From: Taenia hydatigena | Lineage: Eukaryota > Platyhelminthes > Cestoda > Cyclophyllidea > Taeniidae | Length of the DNA: 64,000 nucleotides | Direction of reading: 5' to 3' | Assembly (NCBI GenBank): GCA_036345935.2 | Contig: JADWOT020000009.1 | Coordinates: 2,499,381-2,563,380, forward strand | Shown here: one piece after another, positions 25,262 to 37,200 of the stretch | How positions within the stretch are numbered: the stretch's first letter is position 1 | Layout of the letters: each line of letters starts with the position of its first letter | The notes under the pieces: generated by a model | Seen by the model: the letters and a program-made list of their open reading frames with translations, nothing else | Databases searched by the model: none | What the model was told of the DNA's origin: nothing | Made by a program: the position numbers and the translations under genes

Positions 25262-28200
25262 AGTAGCGTGAATTCGTCCCACCAGTGTGAAATGAAAGGC
25301 ACCAGAAAATCTTGTTTGGTTACCACGACTACCTCCGGGGTCTCAGAGGAAAGTTTTGATAGAGAAACTAGAAAAGTGGTGATTGTTGCCAGGGTACGAA
25401 TATTCCACATCAATTTTATTACCTTAAACCCTACCGGTATATTTTGCCGCGGTTTTGTACAGCTACTTAAAATCAACATGACGAAGAATAGGTGTCATCT
25501 ATATGTGACACTGCGCTCAAATGAGAAAATAGGGACGTCAAGTATGTGCAACAGTAGCAAGCGTGGGGAAAAATGTGTATATTTCGTACTGTTTTTAAGT
25601 GTTTGACCCCTTGATCCTCTCTTAGAACTGTTTTATTCTAACACTCGTCTCTCATTGTCTCCAATTTAATCCATTTTTAACGCCAGTACAGTGGACCATT
25701 GCTGGTCGAATAGGAGGATAATAAATCCACGACTTCAATCGCCAATCAATTTGTTACTCAATGCATAGTTTCGACGAAATCTTGTCGAGCTGTAAGTTGA
25801 TTTTAAACGGTTGACATTCTGGACTGACGTTGAGGTGGACCCTAATAATTATCGTAACTTTCTTATTTTCCTCCACCCGAATTAGAACCTTCAAGTTTTT
25901 GATCCCCAACCCATTGATACGCTGGTTAGTGTAAATACCATCCTTATTAATTTATTGTCCCAATCATTTGGCAGGTCAGTGGTCTTCAAAATGCATGTAG
26001 CCGTCAAAATAAACCTATACATTTTTTAATAACACGGCCACCCTCCTTTTCATTTATGGGCCTCGTGTGGATCTATTTTTGATTTGGGCAAACTGTAAAG
26101 TTTCGTTTGTGACTTCTATAATTTGCAGTTGGGCTTTATCTCTCAAAATTAGTGTACTTTGTTTTGATTGCAATCGTCTGTGTTGCACTGCTCTTGTTTC
26201 GCTAGTGAATCTTTTAGCTTATGCATTTCAGAGTCGATATCGTGACCTGACATGCTATTTCCACTGATGAATGGCGGCCCATAATCAACACTCAAGGGCC
26301 TTATGGGAATAGCTTTCATGGAACAGAGGAGTCTATTGCGCTAGTTTTTACCCTGGAGCACATGAAACTACTGAGGATTGCTCTGAAATTGTCCATCCTA
26401 TTATTTTGCTTCTAAATATAGTTTTTAGGGGTATTCATCTTCGTACTTGGCTGGTGATGTACTCCTATAGGGTCGTATCTTGGTGTGTTGACCAGTTATT
26501 GGCTGAGTACGGAGTTGTGCGTTGTGAGGTAGTTTGCAGGTAGGAAGATCCTCGCCACTCGCAATGGGTCCTTGCTGGGAAATTGATGAACCTTGCAGAG
26601 TCTTTCAAGTGAGGAGATCGACCTCTAGATTCGTGCTAGGTCTCGTTCCCGGTAGACTTGGGTCCAGCTGTTTGTAATATTTCTTCTGCTCGATATGTGA
26701 TAACCTTAGGTGTTTATATGCGATATTAAAATTTTTCACATGCCCTCTTTCAGACGCATTGCGGTATTTTGGGACACTGGTGGCTGCTGCTTCCTTGTTT
26801 AATAGGAAGTTGTCGGAAGGTTGAGGTGTGGGCTGTGGCCTTGTGCGCTGGGGGGGGGGGGGAGGGGGTTGGGCTCGTCCTAGGCTTAAATTCCAAGTTT
26901 TGGTTTTGCATTCCCTAGTGAAAGCCTTACGGGTGTCTGGGTGCTGTGAGTATCTTGGAGATCCGAAAGGTCCTGTGTAGTTCAGTAAATGGTTGGTTTT
27001 CGGAGTCAGGGCCTTGATCGCTACGAACCGAATCGGACAGCGCAAAAAATCAAGATAACCGCTGGTTGTGAAATGGCAATATGGCTCTATGGTCTCTGCC
27101 CTACCAATTATGCGCTCAAATAGCCGTAGAGTTTCAGTTGGCAGTGCGGAGATTATGGTTACTGTGAATTTTTTCTTCAGTTTAGATATGATTCTCAAAA
27201 TGCGTTGCGATTTCGGTTGCATGCAACATTTAATTTGTCACCTCAATTTTTGTCTTTAACGCGTTGCTTGCACCTCATGCTTCCTCCTATAGTACGCCCC
27301 ATAGTGAATTCCAGGTCTGTTGGATTCGTTTTGCCGATTTTTTAAAGATCACCTTTTTATCGGTTATCTAATGCGCGTTTCCTGTGTGTAGCTTGCTGAA
27401 AATGGCAAATAGTTGCCACTTCTGGGGTATGGCTATGTTTGCACTTTTTGTCTTGATTAGTTTCCAACTGTCTTGGCTCCGAGACTCCATGGTTGTAAAA
27501 TATTTCCAGGCCTTTCACTGGTGTATTGAATCGCATTCTTATTTAAAAGACCGCATTGTCTTTTAAATGGAGGCAGGTTTGACGTTGTTTCTAGCCATAC
27601 ATTTTGTGCATTCAGTTGCTCTTATGGGTCTACGCTTGGGCTCAACTTGAAATACTGTGGCGTTGAATTTATCGGTCCATTCTGCCGTGGTGAATGGATG
27701 GGCCCTTAAATTTGTATCACTTTTGAACCTCTGTATAAATCCCGCTTTTTTGTTTCTCAAAAGCGGATTCGTCAGATATCTAGTGAGATGTTTTGTCCAT
27801 GTTCAGATAACAAGTATCGAAATATTTTTATATGGAGTTCAATTACTGCATCATCAATTAGGTCGTATCAATTCTACGGCTTGGAATGTTTAATCTGTTT
27901 AAAGAACCCAAATGCTAACCAAACAACGAGTCTATATTGTCGGAGGGATCAGATGGAGATCATTATCTTTGAAGCGTTCAAATGAAGCAGAGCTGTGACC
28001 TACAGTATTTAAGAGAAATTCGTAGGTGTTAAGTAAGATATGTGATTTACAATATAGCATTTCATTTATGTTGAAAGTGTTATTACTTCCCACATGATAA
28101 CATTTCAATCATTCGTATCGCCACCTCTTTGACCAGACATTCCTGTGGCTCTCTGAGTCTTCTTCCTGAAGATGGAAGTCATAATGCTGGGTCAGAATAC

Positions 28201-31200
28201 ATACATTGTTGGCGCATAAAAGAGCTGAGGGGCTAATGTCATGGTCCAGAGGTCATTTTCGTTTAGCAGAAATGCAAATGCGGGGCCTCTTCTCTCCCCT
28301 CTCTCCTTTCAAAGGATGTCCTCAGCGCTTCTCTCAGTCAACCTTTTGAGTCAATCACTACAACGTAGTCGGCGCCGCTAGAAAAACACCCTCGAACCAC
28401 CTACCTCATTAATGAAATTCGCCTGCTACTGAGAATGCATTTAGCTGCAGCGTCAATTCTACTGGATCTGGACTTTCGTCCTATTTGGAAACCGCATTGG
28501 AGGATGGGAGGATGTTCTGACCGTCGTGCTAACTCCGGCCCACAAACAGAATCGTTAAATAAAGGACAGGATTTAACGTAGTTCCATGGGGATAAGGTTC
28601 CGTGTCTATTCCTCCTTGCTACTTTGTTTTCACTTCATTGCTGCTCAGCCACATCTTTCTGGGTTCCATCCGGATAGTAGGGACATGGCCGAAGTATCGC
28701 GTGTCCTCTCTATTGACATAGTACAGGTAGAGTAGACAACGCCGTAACAGGCCTTTTATAGATATTTCACGACCAGCGTTGCTTCATTTGTCACTAGCAT
28801 TTCCTCAAAACACGGAATGGAGTAGCTGTTGAAGGTAGATGTCATTCTCAACCCTTCTTTTAGGTGTGATCGCAAATTATCATTCAGGTTGTCTGTTCTT
28901 TCCAATCGGGTTCGTTTTTCGTTGCCACCCATGCAACGCCTTGAGTCTTTTCTGAAGACGAAATAACTCATGATACCAAAGCAGAAGATGTATTGTCCAC
29001 CCACAGAAGGGGGAAATTGGCATAGTCTAGAGACTCCGCGGCCCAGCTGAAGTATAGTCGCAGAGCCTCATGCGCTCGAGTAACCAAAAATAAGTTAAAC
29101 AAATAATTAAAGTATTAGGATCCTATTTCTTGGAGTCCATCGTCATTGCCTCCCTTTTGACCTGGAACTGACTAAAAGTGGTAACAGACTGTGTTGATGC
29201 AGTCTAAAAGGCTCGTTCGCAACGATTTAACTGCATAAATGTCTTTATAGATATTGTTGAGTAATGTTTAAATACGAGTCTGCAATTCGCCTTTATCAGG
29301 TATGGTATTGCGTACGCCTTTCTCGGCTCCTCGCTCAACATATCCCTATTTAGCAACTTTTTCAAGGGCGCACTGTACTAGTGTTATAAATTATCCCTCC
29401 ATCTACATTCAGTTAGATGTCTACAATCTTTTAAGACGTCTACAAGCTAATAACTTGGTTTATGAATGCCTCAACGTTTTTATCTTTCATCAATGAATTC
29501 GAAGATTGACATTCAGGCGATTCATTTTGCAAGTATTTTGGGTCTCGGTTAATGTATTCAAAACCTGGGTTTTGATGTTATAGCTCCAATAGCACATGGA
29601 TATCTGTAGATAATTTACTTATAGTGGTGTGGGGCATTGCAATCACAACTGAAAGCATTATGTGTGGGGCCTGCAGCATCCTTGAAATTGCATTTACTTT
29701 TAAGTAGCACATCGTTCGTTGCATGGCCTAATTACTGTTGTAAGGCTCGTGTTCGGCGTGTATTATCGCCATTCTCTGCCAGGCAACGCTCAGAGCCATA
29801 CGTCGGAGTCGTGCTGTGGTAGCCAAATTCACTAAATTTTTGATTCGACGGTCAGGCTACTTAGCGACACCAACTGAGGGGCAGATTTTTGAGGGACAGG
29901 AGAAGCCTATACAGAGCCAAATCACACATCAGTCTGTTATATAGATCTCCTTTTGAATGTCTTTCCAAGCGCTTCTTGTGGTTCTCCCTACACTTCGGCT
30001 ACTGCACCTCCTCGAGTGAATTTGAATCAACTACAAGGCAGGAACAAATCCTACCATTAGATGACTTTTGAATTTGTATTTACAAAATACACTCGCAGGG
30101 GCTCCTATTTTTAACGTCGTTTAGGGATAGATGACTGGGCGAATTTCGTAAGTCGAAGCATTTTCCAAAAACGCACACCTTTATAGGACTATGTTTCCCA
30201 TTTAGTCCCCCTTTCCGCTATCTTGCCATTTTAACGCCTTCCAGCCGGTTATCTGGGCTGCTGGCACCTGTCATGGATACGCGCGACATAGGTAGATATC
30301 GAGCCTTCAGGTCACGATAACCGATCATTTCTTTTAAATTCCGTTTATTTAAGCAACCTTTAAGTTCGTTAACATATGCCCTTCATTTCGCTCCTGACCC
30401 AAAATTCAGACGGGGACCGAAGTTTGTCACCATTTTACTTGTTATTTTGTACTGGTTTTCCTCAGGTGTCCTCCCGTAGTATCGAGTCGATGAAGTCAAG
30501 ACTGCTCTCGCCACCGATATATTGCGTGATTTGTCCTGAAAGGAGTTATATGCTAAGAGTTCTAAACCAACTTTATTATAGACGTATAGGAAGACTAAAA
30601 GATGTCAGTGGTGTACGCGTAGCTAGGACCCATTAGATGTGATCACTTACGGCGGAAGCAATGGATTTAAGGATTGAGGTTTCGAATATTTCGCTTCGTG
30701 GATTCTGATGCGACTTCAGTCGCTGTAATTATTTGGTATAGTATTAATGAAATTAAATGCTTTTGCTACTGTGTGTGTTTACCGCAGGAAGTGCGGTTCA
30801 CGGCACGTAATAGAAGAACTCTGTGATGCCTACGATATGGCCCGACCGGATCCGATCCTTCGTGCCAATGAACACGACGCCCACGCGGCTGCAGGCGTGC
30901 TAAAGCAGTACCTCCGTGAGCTACCTGAACCCGTGATCCCCTACCGCCAGTATGACCGACTCAAGGCAACTGGATACCTTATTGAGGATGGGCAGGACCT
31001 CAAACCTATCATCGACCAACTCGAGTGCCTGCCTGCGCCAAATTATAGTCTCCTTCAATTCCTTTGTCAACTGCTGTCTGAGGTTTGTTTTAAAGTAGTT
31101 GTCAACTTGTTATTTCGTGAAGAGATTCTTGACAGTCTGCTTTTAACTCCTTTGTTGGCGTCTTTCTGCGGTTTTGTACCCTCTTTTAGAGGAGCCATAT

Positions 31201-34200
31201 CGCAGTAGTCTATTTTAGTTCTGAGGTTCGTGGCTTTCTGATCTCTTCTCGACAGCATTCCTTCGCGGTTTTCTTCGATCCCCTTATCATTTCCCTTCTG
31301 AATTTCTTCACTTCCTTCCTTCTCTCAAGGCTAAACATAGACCTTACCTTATGGAAGGATTCTAGGCGATTTATTCTTGTTGACTACGATGTCTCCAACA
31401 CTTCGTCTTTTCTCTAATAGCTTCTGTCTACTCTCTAACACCCTCTGAGGTTTATGACTGTCTCTTTCCTCCTGTAACATCACAACTATGTTGCTTGACT
31501 AATCCATCAATAAGATTTGAGACAGTCACGTAATTCCACTCATTTTCCCAACAATATTAACAGTGAAAAGTTACTCCATTTCACGATTGCTTGGCTGTCA
31601 AAATCTTGTTGAGTTGTTAAAGGGTAACTGAATTTGACGGCTTTGCGTGAGAATGAAATGGGGACTTTGTTATTTGCGCATGTCTGCATTGGCGTAAAGT
31701 AGTATCCTTCTTTTATTCCTAGGCTGCATCACGATCAATCTAATTTTTGTTTCGCTTAGTTCTTTGTAACATAAGGAAGGCATCGAGACCTCAGATAACC
31801 GTCACAATACATTGTTTGTCTTCTTAATGCGGTAGCGCGGACTAACTTTGGCCTGTTTTACTCTGGTCTTGTCTTCCTTAAAGCTACCATTAGAACCTGA
31901 GGTTGAAGTCGTACATTAAAGTCGGCGCAGTTTTTATGGTGCTTCTATCTTGAGTCTCTACGGATTTGTAGATGGCGTTTTTGAGTCTCAATTAACTCTC
32001 CTTTTTTGTGGCATACAGGCCTGGAATTGGGTTTCTTTAAACCAGTGCAGGTGTTGGGAGACTAGTTGCTTAGGTGGCATGGGCAGATCGCCATAAACCC
32101 ACCATGAAGCCAATTCGCAGAGGATTGAAAAGGTAGATGCATAAAAACAAGCGTTTTTCTGCTGCACCTAATTTAGTGTTGTAGTCCATGAAAAAGTCAT
32201 AGTAATGCTTCCTTTAATTTGGTAAATGAAAACTGAAAAGATAATTTACTAACTGCGGTTTAGGGAGCATACTTTAAGGATCGAAATCCACACTCTCCCA
32301 GTCGCTTTTATGTTGGATTTTGGGAATTTGCTTGTTTTCTAGTTGTTATTTATCAATTGGACTGAAATGTTCACTAATTTTGCTTTGCATGTTTGTTTTT
32401 TTCTGCTCCTGCAATTTCCTTCCCTTCTGCTACCAGCAGAATCCTGCAACCATCAATATTTGCCTTCTCGTGGAGGTATCTCAATTTCCCGATTTTTCAG
32501 CTCAGATTTACCTTCCCTAATGAAGAGCATGGGTTGAAATGCCACAAATCTTTCACCACTAATAAAAGATGAAGCCAGTTGCTTTTGTAAACAATGCTTT
32601 AGTTCGCTTTAAAAGGGAAATTTTTGCCTTTTCATGGTTTGATTTAATTTGAACTCCGGGCTGCTGCTGTGGTGTTAAAGCAAAAGATTTGATCATATTT
32701 GCGGTTCGGTGGCCTGCTTCTATACGCCTTATCTCTCGGGGAACGTCAAAATTTCACGAGCGATCTAATGCTTGATTTGTTCCAGTAACTGCTGAATGCT
32801 GAACACGCAACAGCTAATCACTTTTAATTTATTTTCGTCTCTTTTTTCAAAAAGCCTCTTAAAAGACAAATTTTCGCACTTATTTTTGAGTTTTTAATTT
32901 CTTCAAAGAACAGATTCGTGGTTTCATGGGGATTTTTTTGGTTCATCAACACGTGCACCACTGAGGTCACATGTGATACGTGCTCTTTATCAGTTCGTGT
33001 TAAGGGGTTGCGTCAAGTCATGTGGCAAATAAACTAGTTAGGTTTTAAATAGGAGAGTAGAGGAAGGTAGAAAGGGAAGCTCCTACTTCTTATTCTTGGT
33101 TTTATCGAAATTACAAAACTCTCGATGATCAATCTATTCTTGAGACTTTCTGAGCTCGGTGCATAATTTTTATGGTGTGATACTGACTGTTGCGAGTAGC
33201 TCTATAATCTGATTTTCTATTAGCTTCGTCAATAATGTTTGCTGTTTCGGAAGTTCCTTTCTTTTCAGTTGCCATTCATAGTTGACGAATCCATGGAATC
33301 ATCACCTAGTTGCACGTCCTACCAGTTGTGAAATCGTTTCTTGCTCTAGGTATGGGCGACGTAAACACCGCTACGAAGAACTTAAAGGGTGCATGCATTT
33401 AAATACATAATTGAGGTAAATATCTTTTTTACGGCTGTAAGGCACAGAAGTAAGGAAGTAGCTGAAAGATTATAGGCTTAAGTGACATGACCAGATCTTC
33501 ATGTAGCAGGTGTTGAAGCCGAGCCTCGGATGATCGAAAAATACCTACATCAGCAGTCCGGCCAGATTCGATGCGAATTTTGAGATTCCCTGTGCTTTTT
33601 GGTGCAGTTGATACGGTTCATGTTTAGTTTTGAGGTTTTGCATGCTAGTGGGTCATTAATGATCCCTTGTGCCTGCCTCTTCCTGCCCAATGGCAGTCTC
33701 CACCCTCTATCTTGTATCACAAGGGCCCTCTTCACTTCCACCACTGTTATTGCCCTCGCCTTCGTCGATTCACCACTCTCCTTCCCGAGAGAGTAATCAT
33801 CGATTTGAAATCTCCACGAGGGTTTTATCGCTGCATGCTACCTCTCTCTTGACCGCAAACATCGGTGGCGCAACCCACTGTACCCATTAGTCATGCCTCT
33901 CCAATTCTGTCTAGCTCCTCTGCACGCATGCGTGCGTATGACTATAAACAACCAAAATATCTCCTGTTTCGTAGCCCTGTGTTAATTTTTTTGCATCTAG
34001 AAGGTTACCAAACCGATCATTATTGGCATATGGATTTTACTTCTTCTGCTCCGTCGTCATCCTATTATTTCTTAGCCATCCGTCTAATCTCCTCCCACAT
34101 TCTGGTACTATGGATAGGCGCCAGGTCTTCAGTTTTTTTTACCGCTCATTCTTTTATTCCTATTCTTGGATGGCTTTTGCTTCTCCAATGGCGATTGCGC

Positions 34201-37200
34201 TGAGTTTTTAATCAAGAAGTAGAATCACGAATTCCGTAGAGTCCACAGCTTTAGCTACCTGTAGTGACTGCCTCTCTACAGTGATGAAGACGATCTTCTT
34301 GGCATCATCGTCAGCCAATTGGCTGCAATCATCAATGCAAGCGGGAATTATGGGAGGGCTACAGGTGATCATGCTGTCGCTAGTATAGTTCTTGATTTAT
34401 TCCTGAAAATATTGCAGGACACAAACCTAGAGATTGGTTTTCTCTGCTTACAGAAAGATCGGAAAACAAATATCATGGGTGGAACGGATAGAACTCCATT
34501 CTACCGGAAAACTTCAAAGGATTCTCATAATCTTGCACAAATTTTTTGCAGCTGTCATTCCCCCAAAATTCAGTCACATGATTTGGATCGTGAAACCTTT
34601 TATCAGCTGAATTAGATTCACAGAACTTTTTAGAAAATTCATTACCAAATCATCTTCAGGTGGCGACTCAATATTCTAAAAGGTCGTAATTTCGCAATCC
34701 CACTCTTAAGGCTGGAGTAAATGCTCCTGCCTTTCAAACTTTGCGGCTCTGTTTTCTCATAAATTACTTTTAATCGCTGGCTAGGTTAATAGGCTAACCA
34801 ATTAATAGGTTGGCCGTTTTAGTGGCTCTCAGACTTAACTTTTGTTACCTCTGTCTGCAGTGAGTCAGGTAACCACTGATTTATCGGATCGTTACAATGC
34901 CTTCAACCGACCTAGTAGTGGCATCACGCTTTCCTATTAAAAATATTCTCTTCATATTTGGATTGCGTTGTCTGAGATTTGCAAGATGGTTTCGTGAGGC
35001 GCAGCTTTTCCTCAGTGAACTTTCACAGCATGCCTGCTACCAGTCTCAGAAGAAGATCGGTCCTGATCGCAGAAAAACAGTTTGTTTTTTTTTCATCTTT
35101 TCAAGATGCTTTATAATATTCCAAGAAGTAGTATTATTCTCAGTTTATGAAAACGGTTGCCACAACGTGAAAAGGACCTCATTATACGTAGTTTTTGACA
35201 CAGACCTAAGGGGAAAATCAAAGCGCTACATATCTACTAAACAAAAGCTAGTTGATCCGTAGTTATCGCATATCTGTGGAGTAATTTAAGGTGTAGTAAA
35301 AAAAGGAAATAGCATTCCCTATTTAGTAATATCCTCTGCCTCCTTGTATTTTAGTCAAAAAGATAGTTGTTTTTACGTTCTTGAATCAAATCTGCTTAAT
35401 AGTTTTTATTTCCATGGAAATTTGGACGAGTTTTCCATGTTAGATCTTTTGTTCGTGATTGACTAGGAATTAAGAATCTGGCTTAGTTGAAATTCACCTT
35501 TCACGATGAGCTGACGCAGTTGCATTAATCGGGCGTAGCTTTGCTCGACCTCGGTGCATCGAAGCCACACATTTTCCTTTAGTTCATTGTCCTAGACACT
35601 TTAGTGATGCGACATTAATTGACATACCGCTGCCACTGTCTCATCCATCTTTTTTTATTTTTGGCCTACACTCTCTGACGCAGCATCTTCGAAGTCACCT
35701 TGGTGTTTTTAAGTCAAATGTCCAACTACCGTGTCACTTACACGAGTTAACTGTAAGTACTCTTGCATATCAGTCACTAGAAGACCACAGTGATTTGTAT
35801 ATCGGCTCTGATACAACCTGGTCATACGCAGACAGCGCGTAGCAGCCGATTTTGTATGCGTTCGCGTGGGGTCACCGCACTGAAAAGTCATACTTGCAGC
35901 CTATGCGTCATCATTGACCTTTGGACAGCTTACTGCGGCTGTTCAGTTAAACCTCGCTTCAGTCATAACATGTCATACCAGTCCGGAAGTAGACTTACCA
36001 AGGACGCAGAGAGAGGGGCCCAGATGCCATAAGCAGGGCGTTATGGCGGGAGACCAAAAGGTTCGCATGTTTAAATGTACGGTTGAGACAATATTATCCC
36101 CTCATAGTGTCCTTGAATATTCCAATTAACACTTTAATTTTCATTGCGCACAAAATCAGAGCAATTTGTCCTTTCAGATTTGATTGATTTAAATTCACTG
36201 GCGATCAAATAAGGCAGGATAAAGTGAAATGAAGCACAGCCAAGTTTGTGACTTCATTCAGAGAGGCACGTTACCTATCTTTCGTGCTTTCTCATTTGTT
36301 AAAAGATCTCTCAATCAGTCTTCAATGCCTAAAGTGAACTCTAATTCCGTTTCACCTTTTTTGGGAGAGAGAAAATTCAAAAGCTGAGTATCTGGTTTCG
36401 CCTTTTCACTGCTTCTTTTATAGAAAGTTTTCGGCAGACTACAAGTACAGGTCCAAATTCTGCGTTAGCATTTCCCGCGAATGGGTTGGAATTTGCAAAT
36501 AAATTTCTATAATTTATTTAGAAACTAGTAGTGGGTGGTCTCCTATTCATCTCTCTTGTGCAGTAGAATCCTTTATGTTTCTTGTTTGTTTTCTCTCTTA
36601 GTTTGGAGGGCAATGTTTCACGATTTATGGTAGCTGTTGGGAGATATGACTTTGGCTTACCAAAGCACACAATTCGCTTGGATGGTGTCAACGCTGAGCT
36701 CTTTTTTGTTCTGACGTTGAATCACTTATTGGCATCTTCTTGTGGTATGCGTTCGACGGTTTGAGTAAGGGGCATGCTTTTGAAAGCTGCCAAAAAAGAC
36801 TTTTCTGATTTTATATGCGTAGAGTTGGTTGTCACTTGGCATGGATTTAACACTAGAAAGGTCTTGCATAGTAGGTAAGGTTACGGGAAGCAATGTCTTT
36901 TCAACCAATCTGTGGTGGATTGGGAACCTCCATTTTAGAACTGAAAAATGGAAATGTGAGGAGCGCTTAAGTCACGCTTTGACTCTTGAGGCTGTAACAA
37001 AATAAAACTCTACGGGGGGTGAAAAGTGTAGGATTTTTCGGCAGCCCTCTAGTGCATTTATGAACTTACCTCAGTGCCTTAGGAATCTTAACATAGGTGG
37101 ACTTGTTAGTACAACCGAACTATCCAAAGACATTCTGCTTGGCCTCGTTATCCGTGTTGGTGGTAGATTTACACAAGTTTCGTTTGCGTGTATTAATGCA

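Noticed and set aside
25217..25606. 129-codon frame starting with a poly-Gly run
   Set aside because: It is kept open by the 33-bp G homopolymer; the rest is unremarkable intron sequence.
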